From contig QFQP01000001.1 in assembly GCA_003243425.1 (NCBI GenBank), positions 1 through 64,000 of the forward strand: a stretch of DNA of 64,000 nt, written 5' to 3'. Shown piece after piece: positions 17,632 to 26,172 of this stretch. The position numbers and the translations under genes were made by a program. The DNA is from Archangium gephyra (lineage in GTDB: Bacteria; Myxococcota; Myxococcia; Myxococcales; Myxococcaceae). Positions within the stretch are counted from its first letter, which is position 1. Every line of letters starts with the position of its first letter. A model generated the notes under the pieces. It saw only the letters and a program-made list of their open reading frames with translations, had not been told where the DNA came from and searched no databases.

Positions 17632-19251
17632 TCACCGGATGTCGATGCCGTAGATGCGGTTCGCGCGCGTGCCCAGCACCGCGCGACCGTTGAACACCGA
17701 CGGCGTCGCTTCGATGTCGCCCTGCAGCTGAACCGAGGCCACCTCTTTTCCGGTGCGGGCGTCGTGGAGTCGAACGCGCCCGCCGATGCCTCCGTGCAGC
17801 AGCCACGCGTGGCCGTCTTCGTCGGTCAGCAACGTGGGCGTCGACCAGCTGAACTGCGCCAGCAACACCCGCCACACTTCGCGGCCGGTGCGTTTGTCGA
17901 GCGCGAGCAGCACGCCGTCTTCACCGCCCGGGCAGCGCGACACCGAAAAGAAGACGAGGTCGCTCACCTCACCGCTCCCCAGCGTGGGGGTCGAGAACAC
18001 GCCGGCGTCGATCTTCTTCGGCGCCAGCGCGCCGCTGCACTTGATGCCCACCTGCCAGTCTGCCGTGCCGGTGAAGCCGTCGATGCGCCGCAGCCAGCTC
18101 GTGCCCCGGGGGCCGGTCTTGTCGACCTCGGTGCCGGTGTAGAGCTTGGGCCGTTCGCCTTCCAACTCGAGCGCCAGCGTGGCGTCGGTGTCGTCGCCGG
18201 CCTCGAACTTCCAGCGCGGCGTCATGGTGCGCAGGTCGACGGCCTGCAGCGTGCCGCCGTTGTCGGCGAAGAAGGCGAGGTTCGAGACCACCGACAACGA
18301 GTTCTCGATGCCAAAGTGCGAGAGCCCCGGCGACTTGTACCGGTAGCGCGCCACCTCCGGCTTCACGTGCAGCGTCAGCGCCAGCGGGTCGAAGTCGGTG
18401 TTCAGCTTGATGAGGTAGAGCAGGCCGTTCTCGCCGCCCACCACGTAGGTGTCCGTCGCGCGGTTGAGCAGGCCCGACGAATCGAACGCGCCCCAGCCAC
18501 GCCGCGGCGCCGCCTTGTCGCTGCCGGGCAGAAAGAACACCTCGGTGTGGTTGATGAGCTCGAACACGCGCAGCCCGATGGGGCGCGTCTGGGGAATGCC
18601 CTGACCGACGAACAACAACGGGTAGCCGCGCGGGTCGAGCGACACGCTGCCCTTGATGGAGTTGCCGGTGACGAGCGCGGGGCGGCTGCGCTTGCCGGTC
18701 GCGAGGTCGATGAAGTGCACGCTGCCGTCGAGCGAGCCCTGAATCACCTCCACGAAGTCGTCGTCGTCGCGCAGGGACTTCAGCTTCGGCATCGAGTGCC
18801 GCATCACCGCGGGCCAGCGCACGATGACCGGTTGCCCCGTCCACCCCGTTCCGCCGTACCAGGGCGCGCGCCCTTCACCGGTCTTCAACGACCAGGCGAC
18901 GGTCAGCTTCGAGGGCTTTCGCGGAATGACGCCGAACGCACCGCCGCTGCGCCGGGGCCCACCGCGAAACGTGAAGATTCCTTCATGTTCTGAGTACGGG
19001 TCGCCGAAGGTCTGTGCGTCGGCGAGGGGAAGGTCGCCGTCGAGCAACACTTCGCGTTGCAACTTCGAGAGCGAACCCGCGTCGGCGGCGAGCTCGATGG
19101 CCACCCGGGCCGGTCTCTCGGGCGCGAGCACCGGCGGTTCGGGCGTGTCTTCGAGCTGCATCACCAGCGTGGGCGGTGGCGGCGCGGCGGGCTCGGGTGT
19201 TCGACACGAGAGCCCCATGAGGCACAGCCACAGCACCCACTGCGTCTTCAC
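17632..19251 (-). CDS. PQQ-like beta-propeller lipoprotein
   Basis: About 539 residues. A GTG start at 19251 gives a compact signal ending in a lipobox (Met-Gly-Leu-Ser-Cys) followed by a Pro-rich linker; the upstream ATG at 19305 would overlap the neighbouring gene and lacks a signal. The body holds propeller blades with Thr-Gly-Lys and Trp-Arg/Trp-Gln-Val motifs, as in PQQ-like/BamB-type repeats, for example Asp-Lys-Arg-Thr-Gly-Arg-Glu-Val-Trp near residue 460. No PQQ-dependent dehydrogenase active site is visible, so a binding or scaffold role is more likely. It lies 10 bases after the stop of the barrel-like gene and may be co-transcribed with it. It abuts the anchor-D gene tail to tail with no gap. 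Confidence 0.8.
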   Translation of the reverse strand: MKTQWVLWLCLMGLSCRTPEPAAPPPPTLVMQLEDTPEPPVLAPERPARVAIELAADAGSLSKLQREVLLDGDLPLADAQTFGDPYSEHEGIFTFRGGPRRSGGAFGVIPRKPSKLTVAWSLKTGEGRAPWYGGTGWTGQPVIVRWPAVMRHSMPKLKSLRDDDDFVEVIQGSLDGSVHFIDLATGKRSRPALVTGNSIKGSVSLDPRGYPLLFVGQGIPQTRPIGLRVFELINHTEVFFLPGSDKAAPRRGWGAFDSSGLLNRATDTYVVGGENGLLYLIKLNTDFDPLALTLHVKPEVARYRYKSPGLSHFGIENSLSVVSNLAFFADNGGTLQAVDLRTMTPRWKFEAGDDTDATLALELEGERPKLYTGTEVDKTGPRGTSWLRRIDGFTGTADWQVGIKCSGALAPKKIDAGVFSTPTLGSGEVSDLVFFSVSRCPGGEDGVLLALDKRTGREVWRVLLAQFSWSTPTLLTDEDGHAWLLHGGIGGRVRLHDARTGKEVASVQLQGDIEATPSVFNGRAVLGTRANRIYGIDIR

Positions 19252-19261
19252 GGCGCGCGCT

Positions 19262-20356
19262 TCAGAAGCGGATGCGCACGCCGGCGCCGATGCGTGACTC
19301 GCCACGGGAGTCGTGGCTGGCAGACAACGCGAAGTCGACGTTGTCGCGCACGCGCCACGCAGCTTCCGCCGTCGCGGTGGTGTGGTTGGTCTGGAAGTTG
19401 TGATTCACGCCGCCCGACAACGTGAGGTCGTCGTTGGGGCGCCAGTTCACGCTGCCGCCGAGGCTCTCGACGCCGTTGCGGTTCACGGTGCCGTAGGCCG
19501 AGAGGTTCAAGTCGGGGCGGTTGAGGTCGTACTGGAGCCGCCCATTTTGGAACCCATCGGTGCTGTTCGCCGTGACCGACGCCGACACCGTGCCGCCGCC
19601 GAGGTCGACCCGACCGGTGACCGAAGCGCTCGCGCGGAAGTTGGTGAAGTGCGCGTCCCAGTCGCCGCGCAGCTTCACTTCGAGCTGGTCGTCGAAGAAG
19701 CCGGTCTTCACCTCGGGCTTGATGCCGAGGCTCGCCAGCTTGCTGCTGCCGTGCGTGTACGCGACCACGCCCGCGGCCGCCGCGAGACCGGCCGCCAGCC
19801 CGTAGAAGGTCGCGGGCGAATTGGCGCGCAGGTCCTTCACCAGGTCCTTCGCGATGTCGCCGCCGAGGCTGCCGAGGTCACCGAGCCTGGTGCTGGCGAT
19901 GTCACGGGTGGAGATGCCCGCGGCCTGCAGCTTCGCCTGCACCGCTGCCGCGATCTCCGGCGAGAGCGCGCCGATGGGCAGCGACTTCACGAAGTCGGCC
20001 GACGCGTTCTGCAGTTCGTCCTGCTGCGCGGGCGTGAGCTGATCTCCAGCCCGAACCGGCGTGCGGCCGCGCGCCATGCTCATGGCGTCGTGAGCCAGCG
20101 TGGTCTCGATGCGCGCGTTGAACGTCGAGAGCGCCGCTTCGAGCTGCTGCCGAACCGGGTTGGGCATCGACGCGCGAACGTCGCTGGGGTTCACCGTGGG
20201 GCGAGGCAACGAGAGGTCGAGCGGCTGGCGAACCGCTCCACCATTGGCGTTCCAGCCCGCGGCAGGCGTGGTGGTCGTCGGCTGCGTGGGCTGCGCGACA
20301 GGCTCATTCGAGGTGGTGCGCGGCGTCGTTGGACTTCCAACTCGGTTCACGGGCAT
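19262..20356 (-). CDS. Unknown protein with beta-barrel-like C-terminus
   Basis: About 364 residues; I do not recognise a family. From the ATG at 20356 there is no signal peptide but a Pro/Thr-rich disordered start. Residues about 60-180 look helical, with an Ala/Gly-rich hydrophobic helix near 185-205. The last ~150 residues alternate polar and hydrophobic residues in short strands (for example Gly-Gly-Thr-Val-Ser-Ala-Ser-Val) and end Arg-Ile-Arg-Phe. A terminal Phe is the outer-membrane barrel signature read by BamA, but the lack of a leader conflicts with that export route. The next minus-strand gene follows after 10 bases. An ATG at 20395 would overlap the divergent gene, so 20356 is preferred. 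Confidence 0.6.
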   Translation of the reverse strand: MPVNRVGSPTTPRTTSNEPVAQPTQPTTTTPAAGWNANGGAVRQPLDLSLPRPTVNPSDVRASMPNPVRQQLEAALSTFNARIETTLAHDAMSMARGRTPVRAGDQLTPAQQDELQNASADFVKSLPIGALSPEIAAAVQAKLQAAGISTRDIASTRLGDLGSLGGDIAKDLVKDLRANSPATFYGLAAGLAAAAGVVAYTHGSSKLASLGIKPEVKTGFFDDQLEVKLRGDWDAHFTNFRASASVTGRVDLGGGTVSASVTANSTDGFQNGRLQYDLNRPDLNLSAYGTVNRNGVESLGGSVNWRPNDDLTLSGGVNHNFQTNHTTATAEAAWRVRDNVDFALSASHDSRGESRIGAGVRIRF

Positions 20357-20394
20357 GGTCGAAAACTTAAACCCCACGCCCCCGGAGCTGTGCA

Positions 20395-20727
20395 ATGGCC
20401 ACCGTGCTCGTCGTCGACCTCACTGCGCTCCTCGATACCAGCAAGGTCGGCATCGAGGCCGCGAAGACGCTCGAGAAGGAATGGCAGGCGGCGCACCAGG
20501 CACCCGAAGCCGAGCGCGTGGAGCTGCTCCGCAAGCTGCAGGCCCGCCGCGACGTGGCTCGTGAAGCGCTGTTCTCGCGCGCCCGACCGCTCGTCGCCGC
20601 CATCGGCAAAGAGAAGCGGGCAGACCTCGTGCTGGACCGCTCGGCGGTGCTCTGGGCAGCCAACGCGGAAGACGTGACGAAGCTGCTCATCGACCGGGTC
20701 GACGCCGCAGGACCGCTGAAACTCTGA
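20395..20727 (+). CDS. Short Skp/OmpH-like protein without a signal peptide
   Basis: A 110-residue, mostly helical protein. The start Val-Leu-Val-Val-Asp-Leu followed by a Lys/Glu-rich helix, and the end Asp-Leu-Val-Leu-Asp-Arg-Ser-Ala-Val-Leu, match the first strand and last strand-helix of OmpH/Skp family chaperones. The central coiled-coil arms look much shortened, and there is no export signal. If it is a real Skp relative it would act in the cytoplasm or has been repurposed. Its start lies 38 bases from the divergent barrel-like gene. It may form a unit with the RDD gene 16 bases downstream. Family call moderate. Confidence 0.6.
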   Translation: MATVLVVDLTALLDTSKVGIEAAKTLEKEWQAAHQAPEAERVELLRKLQARRDVAREALFSRARPLVAAIGKEKRADLVLDRSAVLWAANAEDVTKLLIDRVDAAGPLKL

Positions 20728-20743
20728 GCTTGCCGCCGCACCG

Positions 20744-21223
20744 ATGAGTTCCGGGCGCGACGGCAGTCAAAGCCGCATGAACTCGACTCCTGCGAACCTC
20801 GGTCCCCGCGTCGGCGCTCGCGCCATCGACATGTTGCTGCTCACCGCCGTGGAGGTCGCCGTCGGCCAGGTCACCGGCTACGGCTTCGACTGGCTCATCG
20901 GTGGTTCGCTGTTCGTGCTTCTCTATTTCGTGGTGAGCGACGTGGTGTTCGGCGCCACCGTCGGCAAGCGCGTGCTCGGGCTGCAGGTGCGCGCGGTCGA
21001 CGGCGCGAAGGTGCCCTGGCCGTCGGCGTTCAAGCGCGAGCTGTTCATGCTCGTCGGCTCGATTCCCGCAGCCGGCCCGCTGCTCGCGCTCGGCGTGTGG
21101 ATCTGGTTTCGGCGTGCGCATCACCAGGAGCGCGGAACGGGTCGGGCCGCACGACGCGTGGGCCCAGTCGCGGGTCACGAGGGCTGCAGCAGCTCGCTGA
21201 GCGCCTTCTGCAGCGCTTCGTAG
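20744..21223 (+). CDS. RDD-family membrane protein, probable frameshift near the 3' end
   Basis: A small RDD-domain membrane protein (159 residues as read). It shows Gly-Ala-Arg-Ala-Ile-Asp with the family Arg and Asp, two or three hydrophobic segments and the Gly-Lys-Arg-Val-Leu-Gly-Leu motif after the second. The last ~35 residues in this frame are an unlikely basic tail. The +1 frame across 21120-21200 instead reads Arg-Val-Gly-Pro-His-Asp-Ala-Trp-Ala-Gln-Ser-Arg-Val, which fits the usual RDD ending (His-Asp-x-x-Ala-x-x-x-Val), and stops at 21200. A single-base indel near 21100-21125 would explain this. Either end overlaps the convergent histidine kinase gene. Function unknown; RDD proteins are proposed transporters or accessory membrane proteins. 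Confidence 0.72.
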   Translation: MSSGRDGSQSRMNSTPANLGPRVGARAIDMLLLTAVEVAVGQVTGYGFDWLIGGSLFVLLYFVVSDVVFGATVGKRVLGLQVRAVDGAKVPWPSAFKRELFMLVGSIPAAGPLLALGVWIWFRRAHHQERGTGRAARRVGPVAGHEGCSSSLSAFCSAS

Positions 21224-23292
21224 GTGAACGGTTTTCCCAGCAGGCGAACGCGGTCGACGGGCAACGCCGAGAGCTCCGTGTCTTTGGGAAAGCCGCTGAT
21301 CAACAGCACGTGCGCGTCTGGCTTTCGCTGCAGGAACTCGAGCGCGAGCTCACTGCCTCGTTTGCCCGGCAACACGATGTCGCTGATTAGCAGGTCGAGC
21401 TCGCCGTCGAGCAGCGGCAGCGCGTCTTCGGCCGACTCGGCGGTGATGGCCTCGATGCCGAGCCGCCGCAGCAACCGCGGCAGCATGTGACGAATCGGCT
21501 GTTCGTCGTCGACCACCAACGCCTTGAGCTTCGCGAACTGTGGCGCGGTGTTCTTCGGGCTCGCCGGCACGGGCGTGACCGAAGAGAGCGGCAACGAGAG
21601 GTGAAACACCGTGCCGCGCCCGAGCTCCGAGTACACGTGAACGGCGCCGTGGTGCTCGCGCAGCACCCCGAACACCGACGAGAGCCCCAGCCCCGTACCC
21701 TTGCCTTCTTCCTTGGTGGTGAAGAACGGGTCGAAGACGCGGCCGAGATGTTCGGGGGCGATGCCCGTGCCGGTGTCGCGCACCGAGACGCGCAGGTATG
21801 CGCCCGGCTTGAGGTCGAAGCCGCTGGCCGTGCACCAGTCCTCGTCGAGCTCCACGCGCTGGGTGGTGAAGGTGATGGTGCCTCCGTCGACCATCGCGTC
21901 GCGGGCATTGAGCGCGAGGTTGATGAGCGTGCTCTCGAGCGTCGCGGGGTCACCGTCGACCAGGTCGGTGGTCGCGCTCGCTTCGACGACCAGCTTGATG
22001 TTCGCCGGCAGCGTGCGCTCGAGCAGCTTGATGGTCGAGCGCACCAGCCGGTTGACAGACACCGGCCGCTTCTCGGTCGGCGTGCGCCGGCCGAAGGTGA
22101 GCAGCCGCGTCGTGAGGTCCCCCGCGCGTCGGCCGGCGTCGAGAATGGTGTCGAGGCTCTCGGCGACGTTGTGCGGCACCTCGCCGTCTTCCTTCAGGTC
22201 GAAGCGCAGCACCTCCGCCGACGACACGATGGCCATCAGCACGTTGTTGAAGTCGTGCGCCACGCCGCCCGCGAGTTGGCCCACCAGCTCGAGCCGCTGC
22301 GTGAGGCTCCGGCGCTCCTTGGCCTGCACGGCCTCGGTGACGTCGCGGCCCTCGGCGATGAGCCAGGCGATCTCACCCTTCGAGTTGCGAAACGGAGAGA
22401 GCGAGAACTCGATGTTGCGGCGCTGCCCACGCCCGTCGACGCGCGTGGTGTCGAAGCGAACCGCCTTGCCGTTCGCCAGCTCGGCGAGCCCGCTGTTGAG
22501 GCGCGAAGCATCTTCCTTCGACCACCACGGGGTCTTCGAGAAGTGCGCGCCCACGAACGCGTCGGCGTTCTCGAGACCGACGAACTCCAGCGCCGCTTTG
22601 TTGATGCTGAAGAGCCTGCCGTCAGGCCGCACCAGCGCCATCACGTGCGGGGACTGGTCGAACACCGCCTGCAGCTGGTGCGCGGCGGTCATGCGCAGCT
22701 CCTGCTCGGCCTTCAGCTCGCGTTCCCGTTGCAGCGATTCGATGAGCGCCGCGCGCAAGCGGGTCGGGGGCAGCGTGGTGGTGCTCCAGATGAGCAGCGT
22801 CACCACCAACAGCATCACGAACTCACCGACGAGCGGCAGCTCGGGCGGCTCGGTGAGCAGCTTCGCGACGCCCAGCGCGAAGTAGAGGGTGATGGTCGCC
22901 GCCGAGATGACGGCCATCACCGTGCCCGCCACGCGCCCGTACATCCACCCGAAGAGCGCAACGAGGTACGGCAACAACATCGCCGAGGGCGCGCGAATGC
23001 CTCCGTTGAAGGTGAGGGTGATGAAGATGACGAGCCCGACGCCACCGACGAGCCAGCCGACGGCGCGCTCGAAGGCCTCGCGACGCAGCTCGAACCAGCC
23101 GATGACGGTGCACAGCAGCAACACGATGCTGGGCACCCCGCGGCCCCAGTGCGTCGCGAACATGCCGCTGGCGATGGCGGTGGTGAGCGTGACGACCGAG
23201 ACGCCGCCAGCCGTTGGCAACGCCCAGCGCAGCACGTCTTGCATGATGGACTTCTGGGCCTCGGAGACGACGCTGTTCGGCGACTGACTCAC
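21175..23292 (-). CDS. Membrane hybrid sensor histidine kinase (PAS, HisKA, HATPase, REC)
   Basis: About 705 residues from a GTG at 23292; the ATG at 23244 is an alternative and no strong ribosome site decides. Order: five to six membrane spans (about 16-180), a coiled linker, a PAS domain (about 205-310) and HisKA with Gly-Gly-Val-Ala-His-Asp-Phe-Asn-Asn near residue 343. The HATPase domain spans about 430-565 (Asn-Ala-Arg-Asp-Ala, Asp-Thr-Gly-Thr-Gly, Gly-Thr-Gly-Leu-Gly-Leu), and a C-terminal receiver domain has Val-Val-Asp-Asp-Glu and Ser-Asp-Ile-Val-Leu-Pro, phospho-acceptor Asp near 640. No output domain and no partner regulator nearby, so the signal probably passes to an unlinked phosphotransfer protein. 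Divergent from the small lipoprotein gene. Confidence 0.9.
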   Translation of the reverse strand: MSQSPNSVVSEAQKSIMQDVLRWALPTAGGVSVVTLTTAIASGMFATHWGRGVPSIVLLLCTVIGWFELRREAFERAVGWLVGGVGLVIFITLTFNGGIRAPSAMLLPYLVALFGWMYGRVAGTVMAVISAATITLYFALGVAKLLTEPPELPLVGEFVMLLVVTLLIWSTTTLPPTRLRAALIESLQRERELKAEQELRMTAAHQLQAVFDQSPHVMALVRPDGRLFSINKAALEFVGLENADAFVGAHFSKTPWWSKEDASRLNSGLAELANGKAVRFDTTRVDGRGQRRNIEFSLSPFRNSKGEIAWLIAEGRDVTEAVQAKERRSLTQRLELVGQLAGGVAHDFNNVLMAIVSSAEVLRFDLKEDGEVPHNVAESLDTILDAGRRAGDLTTRLLTFGRRTPTEKRPVSVNRLVRSTIKLLERTLPANIKLVVEASATTDLVDGDPATLESTLINLALNARDAMVDGGTITFTTQRVELDEDWCTASGFDLKPGAYLRVSVRDTGTGIAPEHLGRVFDPFFTTKEEGKGTGLGLSSVFGVLREHHGAVHVYSELGRGTVFHLSLPLSSVTPVPASPKNTAPQFAKLKALVVDDEQPIRHMLPRLLRRLGIEAITAESAEDALPLLDGELDLLISDIVLPGKRGSELALEFLQRKPDAHVLLISGFPKDTELSALPVDRVRLLGKPFTYEALQKALSELLQPS

Positions 23293-23330
23293 GTGGTGGA
23301 CTCTAGGCCTGACTTCGGGCGGTGAGGCGT

Positions 23331-23789
23331 ATGCCGGTGAGACTCGTGTTGAGTTGCGTGGTGTTGACGATGTCGTGTTCGACGGCCATGCCGTCGGCTC
23401 CACCACCTGCCGATGCCGGCGCGGCGGACGCAGGAGGCATCGTGCTCGAGCCGTGCGGTGATGGTGGCACGGCGTATTGCCCGAACGACCTCGCCCACGT
23501 CTGCCGGCTGAACACGATACTCGCCGCACTCGACGGCCCCTGCACCGTCGACGCCGACTGCGAGCTCGCGGAGCCCGTCACCAGCACGGAGAACTGCTTC
23601 TCGTACGGGGTCTGTCCTGGCGAGCGGCCGTCGATCCTCGTCACCCGACGCGACGAATGGAGCGCGCGCGCCGCGGCCGAAATGCGCGCGTGGTGTTCGA
23701 CGCACACCTGCGTCGCCTCCGCTTCGTGTCCAGCCGACGACTCGGTGGCGCGTTGCGTGGCGGGGCGTTGCGGTCGCGGGCCGCCGTGA
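23331..23789 (+). CDS. Small Cys-rich lipoprotein, unknown
   Basis: About 152 residues. The signal ends Leu-Thr-Met-Ser-Cys near residue 16, followed by an Ala/Pro linker. The mature part has about ten cysteines in spaced pairs (for example Ala-Tyr-Cys-Pro, Thr-Val-Asp-Ala-Asp-Cys, Val-Cys-Pro-Gly), resembling the Cys-rich heads common in myxobacterial surface proteins. GGTGAGG lies just before the ATG at 23331; a GTG at 23322 is an alternative. No enzyme motif. It ends 3 bases before the convergent thioesterase stop. Confidence 0.72.
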   Translation: MPVRLVLSCVVLTMSCSTAMPSAPPPADAGAADAGGIVLEPCGDGGTAYCPNDLAHVCRLNTILAALDGPCTVDADCELAEPVTSTENCFSYGVCPGERPSILVTRRDEWSARAAAEMRAWCSTHTCVASASCPADDSVARCVAGRCGRGPP

Positions 23790-23792
23790 GGC

Positions 23793-24656
23793 TCACTCGC
23801 CGCGTTTGCGAGTCAGGCCTTCCTGCATGGTGGTCGCCACCAGCACACCGTCGCGCGTGAAGATGCGGCCCATCGACAGGCCGCGAGAACCACTGGCGCG
23901 CGGGCTGTGCATGGCGTGCAGCAGCCATTCATCAGCGCGGAACGGAGCGTGGAACCACACTGCGTGGTCGATGCTCGCGACCTGCATGCCCGGCGTGAGC
24001 CACGACACGCCGTGCGGCTTGAGCGCGGTGGTGATGAACGAGAAGTCGCTCGCGTAGGCCAGCATCGCCTGATGCAGCACGGGGGCATCGGGCAGCGTGC
24101 CGTCGGCGCGGAACCACACGTAGCGGTCCGGCGGCTGCGGCGACTTCATGAAGATGTCGGGCTCGTCGACGGTACGCAGCTCGATGGGGCGCCTGGCGAG
24201 CACGCGTTCACGCAGGAAGTCGGGGAGGTTGCCGACCTGCTTCGCGTAGCGCTCCTGCTCGGTGGGCACTTCTTCCGGCGGCGGCACCTTCGGCATCTCG
24301 TCCTGGTGCGTGAAGCCGGGCTCGACCTTCTGGAAGCTGGCCGACATGTCGAAGATGGGCTGACCGGCCTGAATGGCCTTCACGTGGCGCGCAGAAAACG
24401 AGCTGCCGTCACGCGAACGTTCGACGTCGTAGACGATGGGCCGCGACACGTCGCCCGGGCGCAGGAAGTAGGCGTGCAGCGAGTGCACCTGCCGTTCGGC
24501 CGGCACGGTGTTCAGCGCCGCGAAGAGCGCCTGCCCGATGACCTGGCCGCCGTAGACCGTGCCCCAACCCGGGTCCTGGCTCTGGCCGCGGTAGAGGTTT
24601 TCTTCGATCTTCTCCAGCGACAGCAGCGCGATGAGCTCTTCGAGAACTTTGGACAC
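23793..24656 (-). CDS. tesB: Acyl-CoA thioesterase II
   Basis: A 287-residue double-hotdog enzyme that hydrolyses acyl-CoA to free acid and CoA in the cytoplasm. The TesB start (Leu-x-Leu-Glu-x-Ile-Glu-x-Asn-Leu-Tyr-Arg-Gly), Val-Tyr-Gly-Gly-Gln-Val-Ile-Gly-Gln-Ala-Leu near residue 34, and His-Ser-Leu-His-Ala-Tyr-Phe-Leu-Arg-Pro-Gly near 58 are all present. The C-terminal half has Trp-Phe-Arg and Ile-Asp-His-Ala-Val-Trp-Phe-His. The Asp-Gln/Thr-Gln active-site triad typical of the family is partly visible. Start is GTG at 24656. The amidase gene upstream on the same strand ends 74 bases away, so co-transcription is possible. Confidence 0.93.
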   Translation of the reverse strand: MSKVLEELIALLSLEKIEENLYRGQSQDPGWGTVYGGQVIGQALFAALNTVPAERQVHSLHAYFLRPGDVSRPIVYDVERSRDGSSFSARHVKAIQAGQPIFDMSASFQKVEPGFTHQDEMPKVPPPEEVPTEQERYAKQVGNLPDFLRERVLARRPIELRTVDEPDIFMKSPQPPDRYVWFRADGTLPDAPVLHQAMLAYASDFSFITTALKPHGVSWLTPGMQVASIDHAVWFHAPFRADEWLLHAMHSPRASGSRGLSMGRIFTRDGVLVATTMQEGLTRKRGE

Positions 24657-24730
24657 GGTGCGTTGGACTTAACGGACCGAGGTCAGAAAAGCGCGGGCCA
24701 GTTCGCCGCGTTCCACGTCGCGCGGGTCCG

Positions 24731-26119
24731 TCAGCGCTGCGGCGCGGTGTGCGGCCAGGGCATCGCCACTTCGAGCTCGGCGGCGAGCTCGAGCAGCGTC
24801 GCCTCGTTGCCCATGTTGGCGCCGAACTGGAGGCCGATGGGCAGGCCCGACTTCGTCTGCGCGAGCGGGAGCGAGATCGCCGGCGCGCCCGACGCGTTGT
24901 ACGCGGGCGTGAAGGGCACGTACTGCGAGAGCCGCTCGAACTGCGCCTTGCTGTCGACCTCCGGCGAGAGGAACCCGAGCACCGGCGGCGGCTGCGCGAG
25001 CGTGGGCGTGAGGAGCACGTCGACGCGGTTGAACTGCGCGAGGAACCGCTGATGGAACTTGCGCAACCGCAGCGTGGCCTTCACGTTGTCGAGGCGCGCG
25101 GCGTGGAAGCGGCGCACGAGCTCCGAGGTCCACACGTCGTAGAGCGCCTGATTGAAGCCCTTCTGCGCGACGTACTTCATGGTGCTCGACTGCAGGAAGG
25201 CGACGACCGACCAGTACGAGAGGAAGTCGTCCATGAACTGCTCGTCGATGGTGTGCGGCACCGGCTCGACGGTGTGACCGAGCGACTCGAGCTTCTTCGC
25301 GACGGCGTTCACCGCCTCGACGTGCTCGGGGTCGACGGTGACGCGCGGCAGCGCGGTGCTCACGCCGATGCGCAGCTTGCGCTTCGCAGCGCCGGCGGTC
25401 GGCGTCATCTTCGGCATCGAGCTGCGCGGCGCGACGCGTGACATCGCGTCCCAGAAGGCGACGGTGTCACGCACGGTGCGCGTCAACACGCCCTGCACCG
25501 CGACGTTCACCGGGAGCGTGTTCGAGCCTTCCATGTCGAAGCGGCCGCGCGTCGGCTTGAGGCCGACCAGCCCGCAGGCGGCAGCGGGAATACGAATCGA
25601 ACCGCCGCCATCGCTGCCGTGCGCGAGCGGCACGACGCCCGAAGCGACGAGCACCGCCGCGCCACCCGACGAACCACCGGAGCTGCGCGTGGGGTCCCAC
25701 GGGTTCTTGCAGGCCGCAAAGCCCACCGCTTCCGTCGTCGCCGTCAGCCCGAGCTCCGGCGTCGCGGTCTTTCCGAGCGAAATGAAGCCCAGCCCTTCGA
25801 ACGCATCGACCCACTTCTCGTTCTTCGGAGCGGGCAACTTCGCGCCGCCGCGTGACCCGAACGAGGTGGGCGTGCCGCGCTGCTGAACGAGATCTTTGAG
25901 CGCCGAAGGAACGCCCGAGAACAGGCCCGGCCGCAGCGCCTTCGTCTCGTCGAGCGCGCGTTCGAAGGTGGGGGTGACGAACGCACCGAGCGGGCCCACG
26001 GCTTCAGCGCGGCGAATCGCGGCTTCCATCACTTCCCGCGGCGATACGTTCTTCTTCGCGAGCTGTTCGGCGGTCTCGACGGCGTCCCACTTGGCGAACG
26101 AATCCATGGCGATGTTCAT
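24731..26119 (-). CDS. Amidase signature family hydrolase
   Basis: A 462-residue amidase with an intact Ser-cisSer-Lys triad: Lys75 in Ser-Ala-Leu-Lys-Asp, the Gly-Gly-Ser-Ser-Gly-Gly loop near 148-153 providing the cis-Ser, and the nucleophile Ser174 in Gly-Ser-Asp-Gly-Gly-Gly-Ser-Ile-Arg-Ile-Pro. It lacks GatA-specific context (no gatB/gatC) and resembles the 6-aminohexanoate-cyclic-dimer hydrolase or general amidase branch. Substrate is open; ureide or nylon-type amides are possible. No signal peptide, so cytoplasmic. The ATG at 26107 is an alternative start. Divergent from the DUF6986 gene. Confidence 0.9.
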   Translation of the reverse strand: MNIAMDSFAKWDAVETAEQLAKKNVSPREVMEAAIRRAEAVGPLGAFVTPTFERALDETKALRPGLFSGVPSALKDLVQQRGTPTSFGSRGGAKLPAPKNEKWVDAFEGLGFISLGKTATPELGLTATTEAVGFAACKNPWDPTRSSGGSSGGAAVLVASGVVPLAHGSDGGGSIRIPAAACGLVGLKPTRGRFDMEGSNTLPVNVAVQGVLTRTVRDTVAFWDAMSRVAPRSSMPKMTPTAGAAKRKLRIGVSTALPRVTVDPEHVEAVNAVAKKLESLGHTVEPVPHTIDEQFMDDFLSYWSVVAFLQSSTMKYVAQKGFNQALYDVWTSELVRRFHAARLDNVKATLRLRKFHQRFLAQFNRVDVLLTPTLAQPPPVLGFLSPEVDSKAQFERLSQYVPFTPAYNASGAPAISLPLAQTKSGLPIGLQFGANMGNEATLLELAAELEVAMPWPHTAPQR

Positions 26120-26172
26120 GAGTCGAAGGCGTCTTTACGTCAACGCCCGTCGGTGTAGTCACCCACTCGGAA

